In this document: positions 46,739 through 54,307 of the stretch, piece by piece
Numbering within the stretch: position 1 is the first letter of the stretch
Layout of the letters: each line of letters opens with the position of its first letter
NCBI GenBank assembly: GCA_026692865.1
Contig: JAPLNI010000058.1
Coordinates: 496,938 to 560,937, forward strand
Length of the DNA: 64,000 nucleotides
Origin: Planctomycetota bacterium
GTDB taxonomy: Bacteria > Planctomycetota > Planctomycetia > Pirellulales > Pirellulaceae
Direction: 5' to 3'
Notes under the pieces: generated by a model
Database searches by the model: none
What the model was told of the DNA's origin: nothing
The model's input: the letters and a program-made list of their open reading frames with translations, nothing else
Made by a program: the position numbers and the translations under genes

Positions 46739-47674
46739 CTAAGTCTCATTCGTTTTTAGTTCTCTCGATACAAGCAATGCAGGAATGCACGTTACGATCG
46801 CTAAGCTGTAGACCCAGTCATTTGCGATGACAAGATTGAAGAACGCAAATGCAGTCAGTGCCACGATTCCTGACTTTTGCCAAGTGGGGACCAAGAAACT
46901 CACTAGCACCCAAGCTTGGAGACCCAAGATGATGTAGCAAACCAGATTCATTACGTAAGGATGATCTAACCAGAATCGCATCGAGATCAAGGATTGATCT
47001 CCGCTGAAGGATAACCACCAAGGTGCCGTTCCATTCCACCAGATCGGTTCTGCGGAATGCGAGACGAGACTTGCCGCAAACCAAAGAAAGACATGGCATT
47101 GAAACAATCGAATTGCCAAATTGCAAAGCCAAGAATTTGTTTCATCGGGACTCGACGGTTCGCTACGAAGTTTCTTGAGTCTTACGCCTGGGCAGATCAG
47201 CAGATATCCAAATACGCCCGTGATTAAAAAATCTCCAGGTCCCTGAATCATCGGTACGCGATGAACTAATCCTAAGAGTAGTGCCCAAGTGACCGCCACA
47301 ACAATGCGTCCGCCAAACCCAACCGCAACAGTCGCGCACGCAAGGCTCGTCAAAAGCGCGTAAGACCAAGCCATACTCGATGGGATGTAGCTAAACAGCA
47401 GAGATATCCGACCCTCACTCCCTGTTCCTTCTACTCCGCGACCGATCAAGAACTCGGCTTGCGATCGCGAAAGCAATCCATCTTCAGCAATCCAAGAACT
47501 TAGACTGGTTAACCACGTTAGAGCATAGACTGCCGCTATTGCCGCAATCGTGATTCGAATCGAGTTGATATCGCTGAGAGGGCGTGGGCTAAACCAAAAT
47601 TCGTCCCAAACTTTTACGACATTCCATACGTTCGAAATCTTTTTCATTCCTATCTCGGACGGCTTTCTGATCAT
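46739..47674 (-). CDS. HTTM-type multi-pass membrane protein
   Basis: A 311-residue protein with about 7-8 predicted membrane helices. Features of the HTTM domain (related to the vitamin K-dependent gamma-carboxylase membrane region) are WFSPRPLSDINSIRI, FQCHVFLWFAASLVSH and GTAPWWLSFSGDQSLIS. ATG 47674 overlaps the stop of the preceding gene (ATGA), so the pair is co-translated. HTTM proteins are frequent in planctomycetes; the reaction they carry out is unknown. Confidence 0.8.
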   Translation of the reverse strand: MIRKPSEIGMKKISNVWNVVKVWDEFWFSPRPLSDINSIRITIAAIAAVYALTWLTSLSSWIAEDGLLSRSQAEFLIGRGVEGTGSEGRISLLFSYIPSSMAWSYALLTSLACATVAVGFGGRIVVAVTWALLLGLVHRVPMIQGPGDFLITGVFGYLLICPGVRLKKLRSEPSSPDETNSWLCNLAIRLFQCHVFLWFAASLVSHSAEPIWWNGTAPWWLSFSGDQSLISMRFWLDHPYVMNLVCYIILGLQAWVLVSFLVPTWQKSGIVALTAFAFFNLVIANDWVYSLAIVTCIPALLVSRELKTNET

Positions 47675-48348
47675 GAGCTGGGAGCTTCCGATTTATCGGA
47701 TGTGGATTCAACGGATTTTTGGTTTGGCGGAATCGCAGGGGCAACGCGACGGTTTTCGATTTTTGGAAGTAAGGACCAATTGCCATCACCGATTGATAAT
47801 AAGCTTGCCGCGTAAACTTCCTGAGGTCTCAAGTCTTCGGGCAGATCCTCAATCGTTTCGGCAGATTCGACTTCTGCGAATCGTTCAGGCGGAACCGTTG
47901 GTGAGACCATGATTCGAACGCGATCAATCGATGGGGCCTCGTTTCTGAAGCGGGATCGAGTAGCACTAGCAACCATCTGGCTTGCTCCCTCGGTAATCCC
48001 GAGTCCCAACAAATCGGCCAACTGGCGAAGCCATTTCTGCTCACGATCAGAGTGCAAACTCAAAGAGGCAACCCTGTTCTGAGCGGGCCAAGAGATCCAG
48101 TCACCTTCGCCTCCGTTTATGGGATGCCATTCAATCCAAATTGACTCGGATAGATTGCTGGTGCTGGCCAAAGCAAGTTGATTCGTCTCCATTCGCCAGT
48201 TACCGAAGGTTCGATAGATGTCGAAATACGCGAGAAAATCGTCTTGAATCGTCGAAGTACCACGGTGCGCAATTAAAGAAAACCAAAAGATAGCAAGTTG
48301 CAAAACAACTAGTGAAGAAACAGATAATCGTACAAACAGCTTTGGCAT
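47671..48348 (-). CDS. Hypothetical membrane-anchored protein, partner of HTTM protein
   Basis: A 225-residue protein with one N-terminal membrane helix (SVSSLVVLQLAIFWFSLIA) and an exported domain with FDIYRTFGNWRMETN and WLRQLADLLGLGI. The C-terminal tail is charged and Pro/Ser-rich. The ATGA overlap with the HTTM gene argues for a functional pair, since a similar single-pass protein often follows HTTM genes. No known domain was recognised. Confidence 0.75.
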   Translation of the reverse strand: MPKLFVRLSVSSLVVLQLAIFWFSLIAHRGTSTIQDDFLAYFDIYRTFGNWRMETNQLALASTSNLSESIWIEWHPINGGEGDWISWPAQNRVASLSLHSDREQKWLRQLADLLGLGITEGASQMVASATRSRFRNEAPSIDRVRIMVSPTVPPERFAEVESAETIEDLPEDLRPQEVYAASLLSIGDGNWSLLPKIENRRVAPAIPPNQKSVESTSDKSEAPSS

Positions 48349-48410
48349 GGGGCACTATTGGATCCAACGGGAAACTTTGGAATAAGTCGAGGATAGTTGA
48401 AAGTTGAAAC

Positions 48411-48459
48411 AAAAAAAGCCGCTGTAACAATTCCTTTGTAAAGAACGGTCACAACGGCT
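48411..48459 (-). terminator. Intrinsic terminator of the Cys-rich protein gene
   Basis: On the minus strand AGCCGTTGT and ACAGCGGCT pair over 9 positions (one G-T wobble) and are followed directly by a run of T. This is a standard rho-independent terminator, 77 bp beyond the stop of the 48536-49249 gene and before the membrane-protein pair. Confidence 0.75.
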
Positions 48460-48535
48460 AATTTTTAAGAATAATCTCAGGCTTCACCAATTGTTTCGGG
48501 ATCAACCCAAAACGATTAAAGATGAGGGCTTGCGA

Positions 48536-49249
48536 TTAAGCCTTTGGCACTGCATCGCTAGGCGATGGAACTGCAGGGGCTGCAGGGGCAGCTGGTGCGG
48601 CGTCTGGTGTTGGAGCTGGGGGAACTTCCGACGATGTCGAAACGGTTCCTGCATCTACAACGGTCGAGCTGCATGTGCTGCAACCGGCCGCTGCAACTGG
48701 AGCTGCTGATTCGCAACCACAGCTTGGAGCTGCTTCGCAAACTGGAGCAACTTCACAAACTGGTGCTGGTTCGCAGCTAACAGGTGCTGGAGCTGCGCAC
48801 CCGCACTTACGTGCGTGCAATCGCTTGAGCAACTTGCCAGTGAAGAACTTCTTGCGAGGAGCACAAGCTGGCTCGCATGCTGGAGCTGCTTCGCAAACTG
48901 GTGCTGCTTCGCAAACTGGTGCTGCTTCGCAAACTGGTGCTGCTTCGCAAACTGGAGCGACTTCGCAAACTGGAGCGACTTCGCAAACTGGTGCAACTTC
49001 GCATACAGGCTCGCAAGTAACCTCAGGAGCACTGCAGCTGCTCTTGGCAGCGTGTAGACGGGCAAGAAGCCCACCGCCGCATTCCTTCTTTGCGTGAAGC
49101 TTTTCCAGCAGAGTTGGACCACCACATTTAGCAGCGTGCAACTTAGCAAACAAACCATGTCCGCCACAATCAGCTTGTGCTTGACCGGCGAAAACCATAC
49201 CAGCAACAACAACTGCGCCAGCGAGTGACTTTAGAATACTACGATTCAT
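48536..49249 (-). CDS. Secreted Cys-rich protein with CE(V/A)AP repeats
   Basis: A 237-residue exported protein with a signal peptide ending AGQAQA; GGGAGAA lies 7 nt before ATG 49249. The mature part has two periodic elements. One is a basic motif L(L/F)xxLHAxK seen four times ([49 protein letters not shown]). The other is a six-residue repeat PVCE(V/A)A, seven in a row (about residues 80-121), with two more later. The end is Ala/Pro-rich. Many cysteines suggest disulfide cross-linking or metal binding at the cell surface. I know of no function; proteins of this style occur in planctomycetes. It has its own terminator and a long upstream region, so it is probably a single-gene, strongly expressed unit. 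Confidence 0.8.
   Translation of the reverse strand: MNRSILKSLAGAVVVAGMVFAGQAQADCGGHGLFAKLHAAKCGGPTLLEKLHAKKECGGGLLARLHAAKSSCSAPEVTCEPVCEVAPVCEVAPVCEVAPVCEAAPVCEAAPVCEAAPVCEAAPACEPACAPRKKFFTGKLLKRLHARKCGCAAPAPVSCEPAPVCEVAPVCEAAPSCGCESAAPVAAAGCSTCSSTVVDAGTVSTSSEVPPAPTPDAAPAAPAAPAVPSPSDAVPKA
48885..49010. repeat. Seven tandem 18-bp units inside the Cys-rich gene
   Basis: Seven adjacent copies of an 18-bp unit of the form GCTGCTTCGCAAACTGGT, with drift in the last three. They encode the CE(V/A)APV repeats. Near-identity of the first four units indicates recent copy-number change by slippage or unequal crossover. Confidence 0.9.
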
Positions 49250-49853
49250 TCAACGATTCTCCCTAAAATTGGAGGAAAGGGCGGACTCGACGCTCGGGAA
49301 GCAATAATCCAGGTGTAGGAATCTCACGCTGCCTACGAGGCAGCTTCCCCGTCCCAGAACCGTACGACCGCTTAAACAAAACAATTGGAACACCCAACCT
49401 TAACGATTGGGGCCTTTGCGTAAATTAGCTAAGGCAGCGGTTAAGCTAAACGTAACAAATCCGCGTGTCAACCATGCTGAAGGGTTTGCTGAAGGTTCCA
49501 ACGCGTACAGATCTGCCGTCGATTTTCGAATCCCTCATGTGTGAAAAGCTGGCTAAAGGAACGAATCTTCACCTTGAAATAAGAAAAGTAGCAATTCACG
49601 CACCCGAAATTTCTTGTGTCGAAATGCTAGAAAAAAGGTGCTTCATAGAAAGCTAATGGAAGTTTTTCTGCGTAAATTCCAAATACACCGATGAAGAACA
49701 TGACACTGTGCTCAACACAAAACCGGCTTTTCTGCAATTCCATCGGTCGACGAGAGGTATCGTTGTCGCGGCAAAAGGCTCTTTGGAGAACAACCATAGG
49801 ATAACTAAACTGAATCGGGTTTCCTGCGTGAACACGAACGATAAAGACTCTCG
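49250..49853. other. Long upstream region of the Cys-rich gene
   Basis: A 604-bp gap between same-strand genes. A short hairpin GCTGCC-TACGA-GGCAGC lies about 85 nt upstream of the Cys-rich gene, in its probable leader. The rest contains only short reading frames (49465-49656, 49653-49835) without ribosome sites or recognisable sequence. I see no known riboswitch. Confidence 0.4.
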
Positions 49854-50492
49854 CTATTTGCTTTCAGAAGGCTTTTCGGCGAGCAACTTTTTGATGGCTT
49901 CGTTGACCTGCAACATAGTGTCGGAGTCGGAGCCGAGCCAGAATTCACGAACGATTCCTTTTTGATCGACGATCAAAGTCATCGGATACTGAAAGCCACC
50001 TGAAGAAAGCATTTTTGCAATGCGACCTCGAGTATACATGGCTGGGTCTGCGTAGTTGGGAATCCTGGCCTCCGAGTTGTGCATAAACTGAACTGTATCG
50101 TCACGGAGTTTCTCAAGGTTTTCTTCTACGCCTGGAGAACAGCTGACAGTCAGGAATTTGACTCCAGCATGATTCTTATAAGCCGAAAAGAGCGTCGCAT
50201 ATTCGCGAAAATCTCCTTTGCTTGACGTTCCCCAAGTACCCCAAAAATGAAACACCAAAACTTGTCCTTGCATCTCTGACAGAGCAGGCAATGGAGACGC
50301 ATCCACCAGCGGTGCAAGATCCAGATCTCCTAACGGTGCGTTCATCAATCGTGCCGTATCTCGCCCGAGATAAACGAGGACCAAAATCCCCGCAACCATG
50401 AACATCGCCGCCAGCAAGAGCGGAACCAGCGATCTCAAGACTGAACGCGGTGATGGACGAACTGGTATTTCCTCGGGCAAAGAAGTAGTCAT
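49854..50492 (-). CDS. TlpA-like thioredoxin-fold protein lacking the CxxC
   Basis: A 212-residue membrane-anchored protein with one N-terminal helix (VPLLLAAMFMVAGILVLVYLG) and a thioredoxin-fold domain. The strand-turn FHFWGTWGTSSKGDF (residues 81-95) aligns with the FWATWCPPC active site of TlpA/ResA proteins, but Gly88 and Ser91 replace both cysteines. The cis-proline loop YPMTLIVD and the RIAKML segment before it are kept. It therefore cannot do normal disulfide chemistry. It may act as a chaperone or heme/metal-handling scaffold, or be a degenerate paralogue; the frame is intact. Confidence 0.85.
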   Translation of the reverse strand: MTTSLPEEIPVRPSPRSVLRSLVPLLLAAMFMVAGILVLVYLGRDTARLMNAPLGDLDLAPLVDASPLPALSEMQGQVLVFHFWGTWGTSSKGDFREYATLFSAYKNHAGVKFLTVSCSPGVEENLEKLRDDTVQFMHNSEARIPNYADPAMYTRGRIAKMLSSGGFQYPMTLIVDQKGIVREFWLGSDSDTMLQVNEAIKKLLAEKPSESK

Positions 50493-50644
50493 TGAATATT
50501 GTTAGTTAAAATGAAAGCTTGTCGACACGTTATCGGCTAGGGCTATGAACATTAGCATAATAGCTCATCAAAAACCCCCCCAAGGAAGGATTCCTATCTC
50601 AAGGAATTCTTTACAAGCCACCGTACACTTCAGGCAGTTCGCAA

Positions 50645-51211
50645 ATGATACCGATAGAGATCGAGCAAAAATTTCGCGTGGACTCGCATACGGAAGTCGC
50701 GGCCTCAGTTGTTGCAATGGGTGGTATCATTCAACCAGTCGAGTCTCATCGGGATGTTTATCTCCGGCATCCATGCCGCGACTTTGGTAAATCAGGAGAA
50801 GCATTCCGAATTCGATACGTAAACGACAGTGTGGTCGTAACGTACAAAGGGCCTAAAGAGGCGGGGCCGGTTAAAACTCGCTCCGAGATCGAATTGCCAC
50901 TTGTTGATGCGACCGCTGATGGATGGATGGACATCTTTCTAGCTCTCGGCTTTACAGTCGCCAACGAAGTCAGAAAAATCAGAACTCCTCATCTAATTAC
51001 GGTAGAGGAAACGACTGTCTGCGTAACTTGCGATGCGGTCGAGAAACTTGGAAACTTTGTTGAGGTCGAGGTCTTGTTGAGCGACCGCTCCCAAATTTCA
51101 TCCGTTCAAGCTCGAATCGCTCAGCTATCGCAAAGTTTGGGGCTTCGCGACTTGGAGCCGCGAAGCTATCTGAGGCAAATTTTGGAACTGCCGGCCCCGA
51201 ACGGATCATAG
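50645..51211 (+). CDS. CYTH domain protein (class IV adenylate cyclase-like)
   Basis: A 188-residue cytosolic protein of the CYTH (CyaB-thiamine triphosphatase) superfamily. ExExK is EIEQK (residues 5-9). RIRY, VTYKGPKEAG, RSEIELPL and FVEVEVLL supply the other charged residues of the triphosphate tunnel. Possible activities are thiamine triphosphatase, inorganic triphosphatase or adenylate cyclase; sequence alone does not decide. It is a single gene divergent from the thioredoxin-like one. Confidence 0.88.
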   Translation: MIPIEIEQKFRVDSHTEVAASVVAMGGIIQPVESHRDVYLRHPCRDFGKSGEAFRIRYVNDSVVVTYKGPKEAGPVKTRSEIELPLVDATADGWMDIFLALGFTVANEVRKIRTPHLITVEETTVCVTCDAVEKLGNFVEVEVLLSDRSQISSVQARIAQLSQSLGLRDLEPRSYLRQILELPAPNGS

Positions 51212-51235
51212 AACGCAGAAATAGAATCCATCCTC

Positions 51236-51318
51236 GTATCAGAAGTCGTAAGACTTATGAAGAAATCTGCGTTAGCTGTTTACTCGACCGACATCTGAGT
51301 TCTTACGAATTCAGTTAC
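51236..51318 (+). repeat. REP-doublet element, copy 4
   Basis: An 83-bp copy. The left half is GTATC with the hairpin AGAAGTC-GTAA-GACTTAT. The stem change is partly compensated on the other arm, so pairing survives. The right half is CTGAGTTC-TTAC-GAATTCAG followed by TTAC. It lies between the 3' ends of the CYTH gene and the 51345 gene. Confidence 0.75.
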
Positions 51319-51344
51319 CCTTAAAATCTAATTCGGGTTAATCA

Positions 51345-51653
51345 CTAATCGCAGTCAATGCGGCTCAGTGCTGTCATTAGCTGATGCCAGTACATTACAA
51401 TATCGAAGGTTTCCCATTTTTCCATGTCGTCACGTCCGAACCCTTGTTCGCCGACAGCGATCTCCGAGCCCAGATCGAGCAGACTCTCGACGATCACCGA
51501 ATCAAGTCGTTGTTCGTCCGTGATCTCATTATCGTGGTAAATCGGTCCAAGGCCTTCCATGATGCGATGGACCATCCAAAGAACCGCGCGTTGAGCGTCC
51601 TCGGATGCGATGATCATCTGAGCCGAGCCGCTTTCGACATAAAACTTTGCCAT
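51345..51653 (-). CDS. Small conserved hypothetical protein
   Basis: A 102-residue acidic protein without signal peptide or helix. MAKFYVESGSAQMIIASEDAQRAVLW opens it, followed by LDSVIVESLLDLGSEIAVGEQGFG and a C-terminal FDIVMYWHQLMTAL. The pattern suggests a small alpha/beta fold. A GGGG purine run lies 9 nt before ATG 51653. It resembles short hypotheticals conserved in planctomycetes; I cannot assign a function. Confidence 0.75.
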   Translation of the reverse strand: MAKFYVESGSAQMIIASEDAQRAVLWMVHRIMEGLGPIYHDNEITDEQRLDSVIVESLLDLGSEIAVGEQGFGRDDMEKWETFDIVMYWHQLMTALSRIDCD

Positions 51654-52089
51654 TTGATTAAACCCCTAAACATCCTGTGAGTGTGAAAAGATCGCTGATG
51701 CTCTGAGTTATCGATAGTGATTTTGACAAGTCTGGTCTCTGCGGTAAAAAAATGAAATGAATTTAGTAAATACTAAATTCGGAAAATGTGTTTTAGTTTG
51801 TCAGCCAACGCGATTGAAATAGGTTACGATTTGCGAAGGCTCCTCTTTTTGGTCTACTAAACGTTTAAAAATGCGGTGAATCTCTTTGACTAATCGACAT
51901 GAATTACCACCATTTTTATTGCGTGACCCACACACCTTCTCTACGCGATTTTTCTGGAATGCGCTCATGCTGATTTTGAACTGATTTTCAATTCAGATTC
52001 CAGTTTCCTTTCGGACCAGTGCTATGGTTGCTCGCTAACACAACCACTTACACGGCTCCATTCGCTGTCGGAAAGGACGCGTCCAACTT
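51654..52089. other. Divergent intergenic region before glgX
   Basis: A 436-bp gap, A/T-rich near 51720-51790 and otherwise without repeats or convincing small genes. It should contain the promoters of the 51345 gene and glgX. Confidence 0.4.
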
Positions 52090-54174
52090 ATGCTCATGCG
52101 GAACCCGTTACCCGAATTACAATTCACTTACACGCTACCCTATGGAGCTAACGTCTCTGATCGTGGAGTTCAGTTCACGATCTTTAGCCGATCAGCCACA
52201 GGGATGCGAGTTCTCCTATATGATCATGTCGATGATCGCGATCCCACCGAAGTGATCGACCTCGACAGGAATGTTGATCGTTGGGGAGACGTGTGGAGCG
52301 TCTTGATTCCTGGCCTTAAAGCTGGCCAACTTTACCATTTTCAAGCCAACGGTCCCTTCGATCCAGAAGCAGGGCAATGGTTCGATGGAAATGCGCGTCT
52401 TGTAGACCCGTACGCAAAAGCACTTGCGGGTTGTTTTCAAGAGTCAACCGACGGTTTGATCCGTCCACCGAAATGTGTTGTCGTCGATGATCACTTTGAT
52501 TGGGAAGGGGACCGTCACGTTCGTCGACCGCTCTCCGAGTCGATTATCTATGAAATGCACGTTCGTGGATTCACTCAAAGCAAGACTGCTAAGGTTCACT
52601 GTCCTGGATCTTACTTGGGCGTAATTGAGAAGATTCCTTATTTGCAAAGCTTAGGCATAACGGCAGTCGAGCTGATGCCGGTACACGAGTTTCCGATCAA
52701 GGACATTCACGGCAACGTAAAAGATCGCCCAAACTATTGGGGCTACGATCCTTTGGCATTCTTTGCGCCTCACCGTGGATATGCTCATTCCTCCGAGCCT
52801 GGTGCGCAAGTGAATGAATTCAAGACCATGGTGAAGGCACTTCATCAAGCAGGCATCGAAGTCATCCTGGATGTGGTCTTCAATCATACGTGTGAAGGTA
52901 ACGAACGAGGTCCGGTTCTTTCGTTCAAAGGACTTGAGAATCAGACTTACTACATGCTCAGTGGCGGTGGTGCTCACTATGGCAATTACACAGGCTGCGG
53001 AAATACCTTCAATGGCAATCATCCAGTTTGCCGAGAGCTGATTTTTCATTGCCTCCGACATTGGGTTCACAACTATCACATCGATGGTTTCCGGTTTGAT
53101 TTGGCGAGCATTCTCTCGCGAGATCGATATGGCAACTTGATTCCGAACGCACCTGTAATCGATTTGATTGCCGAGGACCCGATGCTCGCGGATACTAAAA
53201 TAATTGCTGAAGCTTGGGATGCAGCAGGAGCTTACCAAGTCGGTTCGTTCGGCGACCTTCGATGGGCCGAATGGAACGGGCGTTATCGAGACGATGTCCG
53301 ACGCTACTGGCGCGGCGACCCAGGTATGGTCGGTGCGATGGCAACGCGACTTAGCGGTTCCTCTGACCTCTACGAGCATTCCGGAAGAGCTCCGTCCAAT
53401 AGCATCAACTTCATCACGTCTCACGACGGTTATACGATGAATGACTTGGTGAGCTACAAAGACAAACACAATGACGCCAACGGAGAAGGCAATCGCGATG
53501 GAGATAACAATAACCTCAGCGACAACTACGGCGTGGAGGGTCCAACGCGAAAGAAGTACATCGAACAGCTTCGCTTGCGTCAGATCAAAAACATGCTTGC
53601 GACTCTCTTGATCAGCCAAGGGGTTCCCATGCTGGTAATGGGAGACGAAGCTCGACGAACTCAAAAGGGTAACAACAACGCGTACTGCCAAGACAATGAA
53701 ACGTCATGGAAAAATTGGGGACTTGCGGAATCAAACCCTGACCTTCTTCGATTCGTGCGTGCTCTTACAGCGTTTCGTCGACAGCAGCCAGCTCTCATGC
53801 GAAACCGATTTTTAAGCGGTCGGCCAAGCGATGCTCGTGGCGTTCCCGATGTGAGCTGGTTCGAATCGACAGGAAAACCGATTCACTGGGAGAAGCCAGA
53901 TGGCACGTTGGTTTGCTGGCTCGCTAAACCCTCGGCAAGTGACGATCCCGCCGGTTTTGGACGCGACCTGTTAATCATTATGAACGGGACGCCTGAGACG
54001 AAAAAGCTTGTGCTACCAGAGATGGTTCGCGGACAACGATGGCGGTTATTCTTGGATACCAGCAAAGAGAGCCCCGAGGACATTTATCCAGACTTGGACG
54101 GCCCAGAACCTCCGGCCAATCGCCACCTGGATCTACCCTATCGATCCATGATGGTCTACATCGCCGAAGCTTGA
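52090..54174 (+). CDS. glgX: Glycogen debranching enzyme
   Basis: A 694-residue isoamylase-type enzyme that hydrolyses alpha-1,6 branches of glycogen. The N-terminal CBM48-like domain opens PYGANVSDRGVQFTIFSRSA. The GH13 barrel has DVVFNHTCEGNERGP, GFRFDLASIL (nucleophile D337), EAWDAAGAY (acid/base E374) and FITSHDGYTMND (D446). Length and order fit GlgX/TreX. ATG 52090 is used; a second ATG is two codons later. No other glycogen gene is next to it; purH follows convergently. Confidence 0.95.
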   Translation: MLMRNPLPELQFTYTLPYGANVSDRGVQFTIFSRSATGMRVLLYDHVDDRDPTEVIDLDRNVDRWGDVWSVLIPGLKAGQLYHFQANGPFDPEAGQWFDGNARLVDPYAKALAGCFQESTDGLIRPPKCVVVDDHFDWEGDRHVRRPLSESIIYEMHVRGFTQSKTAKVHCPGSYLGVIEKIPYLQSLGITAVELMPVHEFPIKDIHGNVKDRPNYWGYDPLAFFAPHRGYAHSSEPGAQVNEFKTMVKALHQAGIEVILDVVFNHTCEGNERGPVLSFKGLENQTYYMLSGGGAHYGNYTGCGNTFNGNHPVCRELIFHCLRHWVHNYHIDGFRFDLASILSRDRYGNLIPNAPVIDLIAEDPMLADTKIIAEAWDAAGAYQVGSFGDLRWAEWNGRYRDDVRRYWRGDPGMVGAMATRLSGSSDLYEHSGRAPSNSINFITSHDGYTMNDLVSYKDKHNDANGEGNRDGDNNNLSDNYGVEGPTRKKYIEQLRLRQIKNMLATLLISQGVPMLVMGDEARRTQKGNNNAYCQDNETSWKNWGLAESNPDLLRFVRALTAFRRQQPALMRNRFLSGRPSDARGVPDVSWFESTGKPIHWEKPDGTLVCWLAKPSASDDPAGFGRDLLIIMNGTPETKKLVLPEMVRGQRWRLFLDTSKESPEDIYPDLDGPEPPANRHLDLPYRSMMVYIAEA

Positions 54175-54199
54175 GTCGCCGAAGCTTGTTATGGGTTCA

Positions 54200-54282
54200 C
54201 TAGCAGATGTCGGAAGACATCTGAACAACGCAGATCTAGCTGGTGATTCTAACGATAGCGGAATTTTTACGAAGTCCGCTAT
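54200..54282 (+). repeat. REP-doublet element, copy 5 (divergent right half)
   Basis: An 83-bp copy. The left half is CTAGC with the hairpin AGATGTC-GGAA-GACATCT. The right half has a different stem, AGCGGAATT-TTTAC-GAAGTCCGCT, that still pairs imperfectly, and ends GCTAT. It lies between convergent glgX and purH. Confidence 0.7.
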
Positions 54283-54307
54283 CTCAAAATTAACCTGCGT
54301 GGAAGCA

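Noticed and set aside
48885-49010. Seven regular 18-bp units that might look like a CRISPR array
   Set aside because: Units are directly adjacent with no spacers, keep the reading frame and encode the CE(V/A)APV repeat of a secreted protein.
49250-49853. Possible riboswitch in the leader of the Cys-rich gene
   Set aside because: Only one short hairpin was found and no match to a known riboswitch core could be recognised.
52651-53691. A 346-codon minus-strand open frame inside glgX
   Set aside because: It is antisense to conserved GH13 motifs and its translation has no protein-like domain structure.
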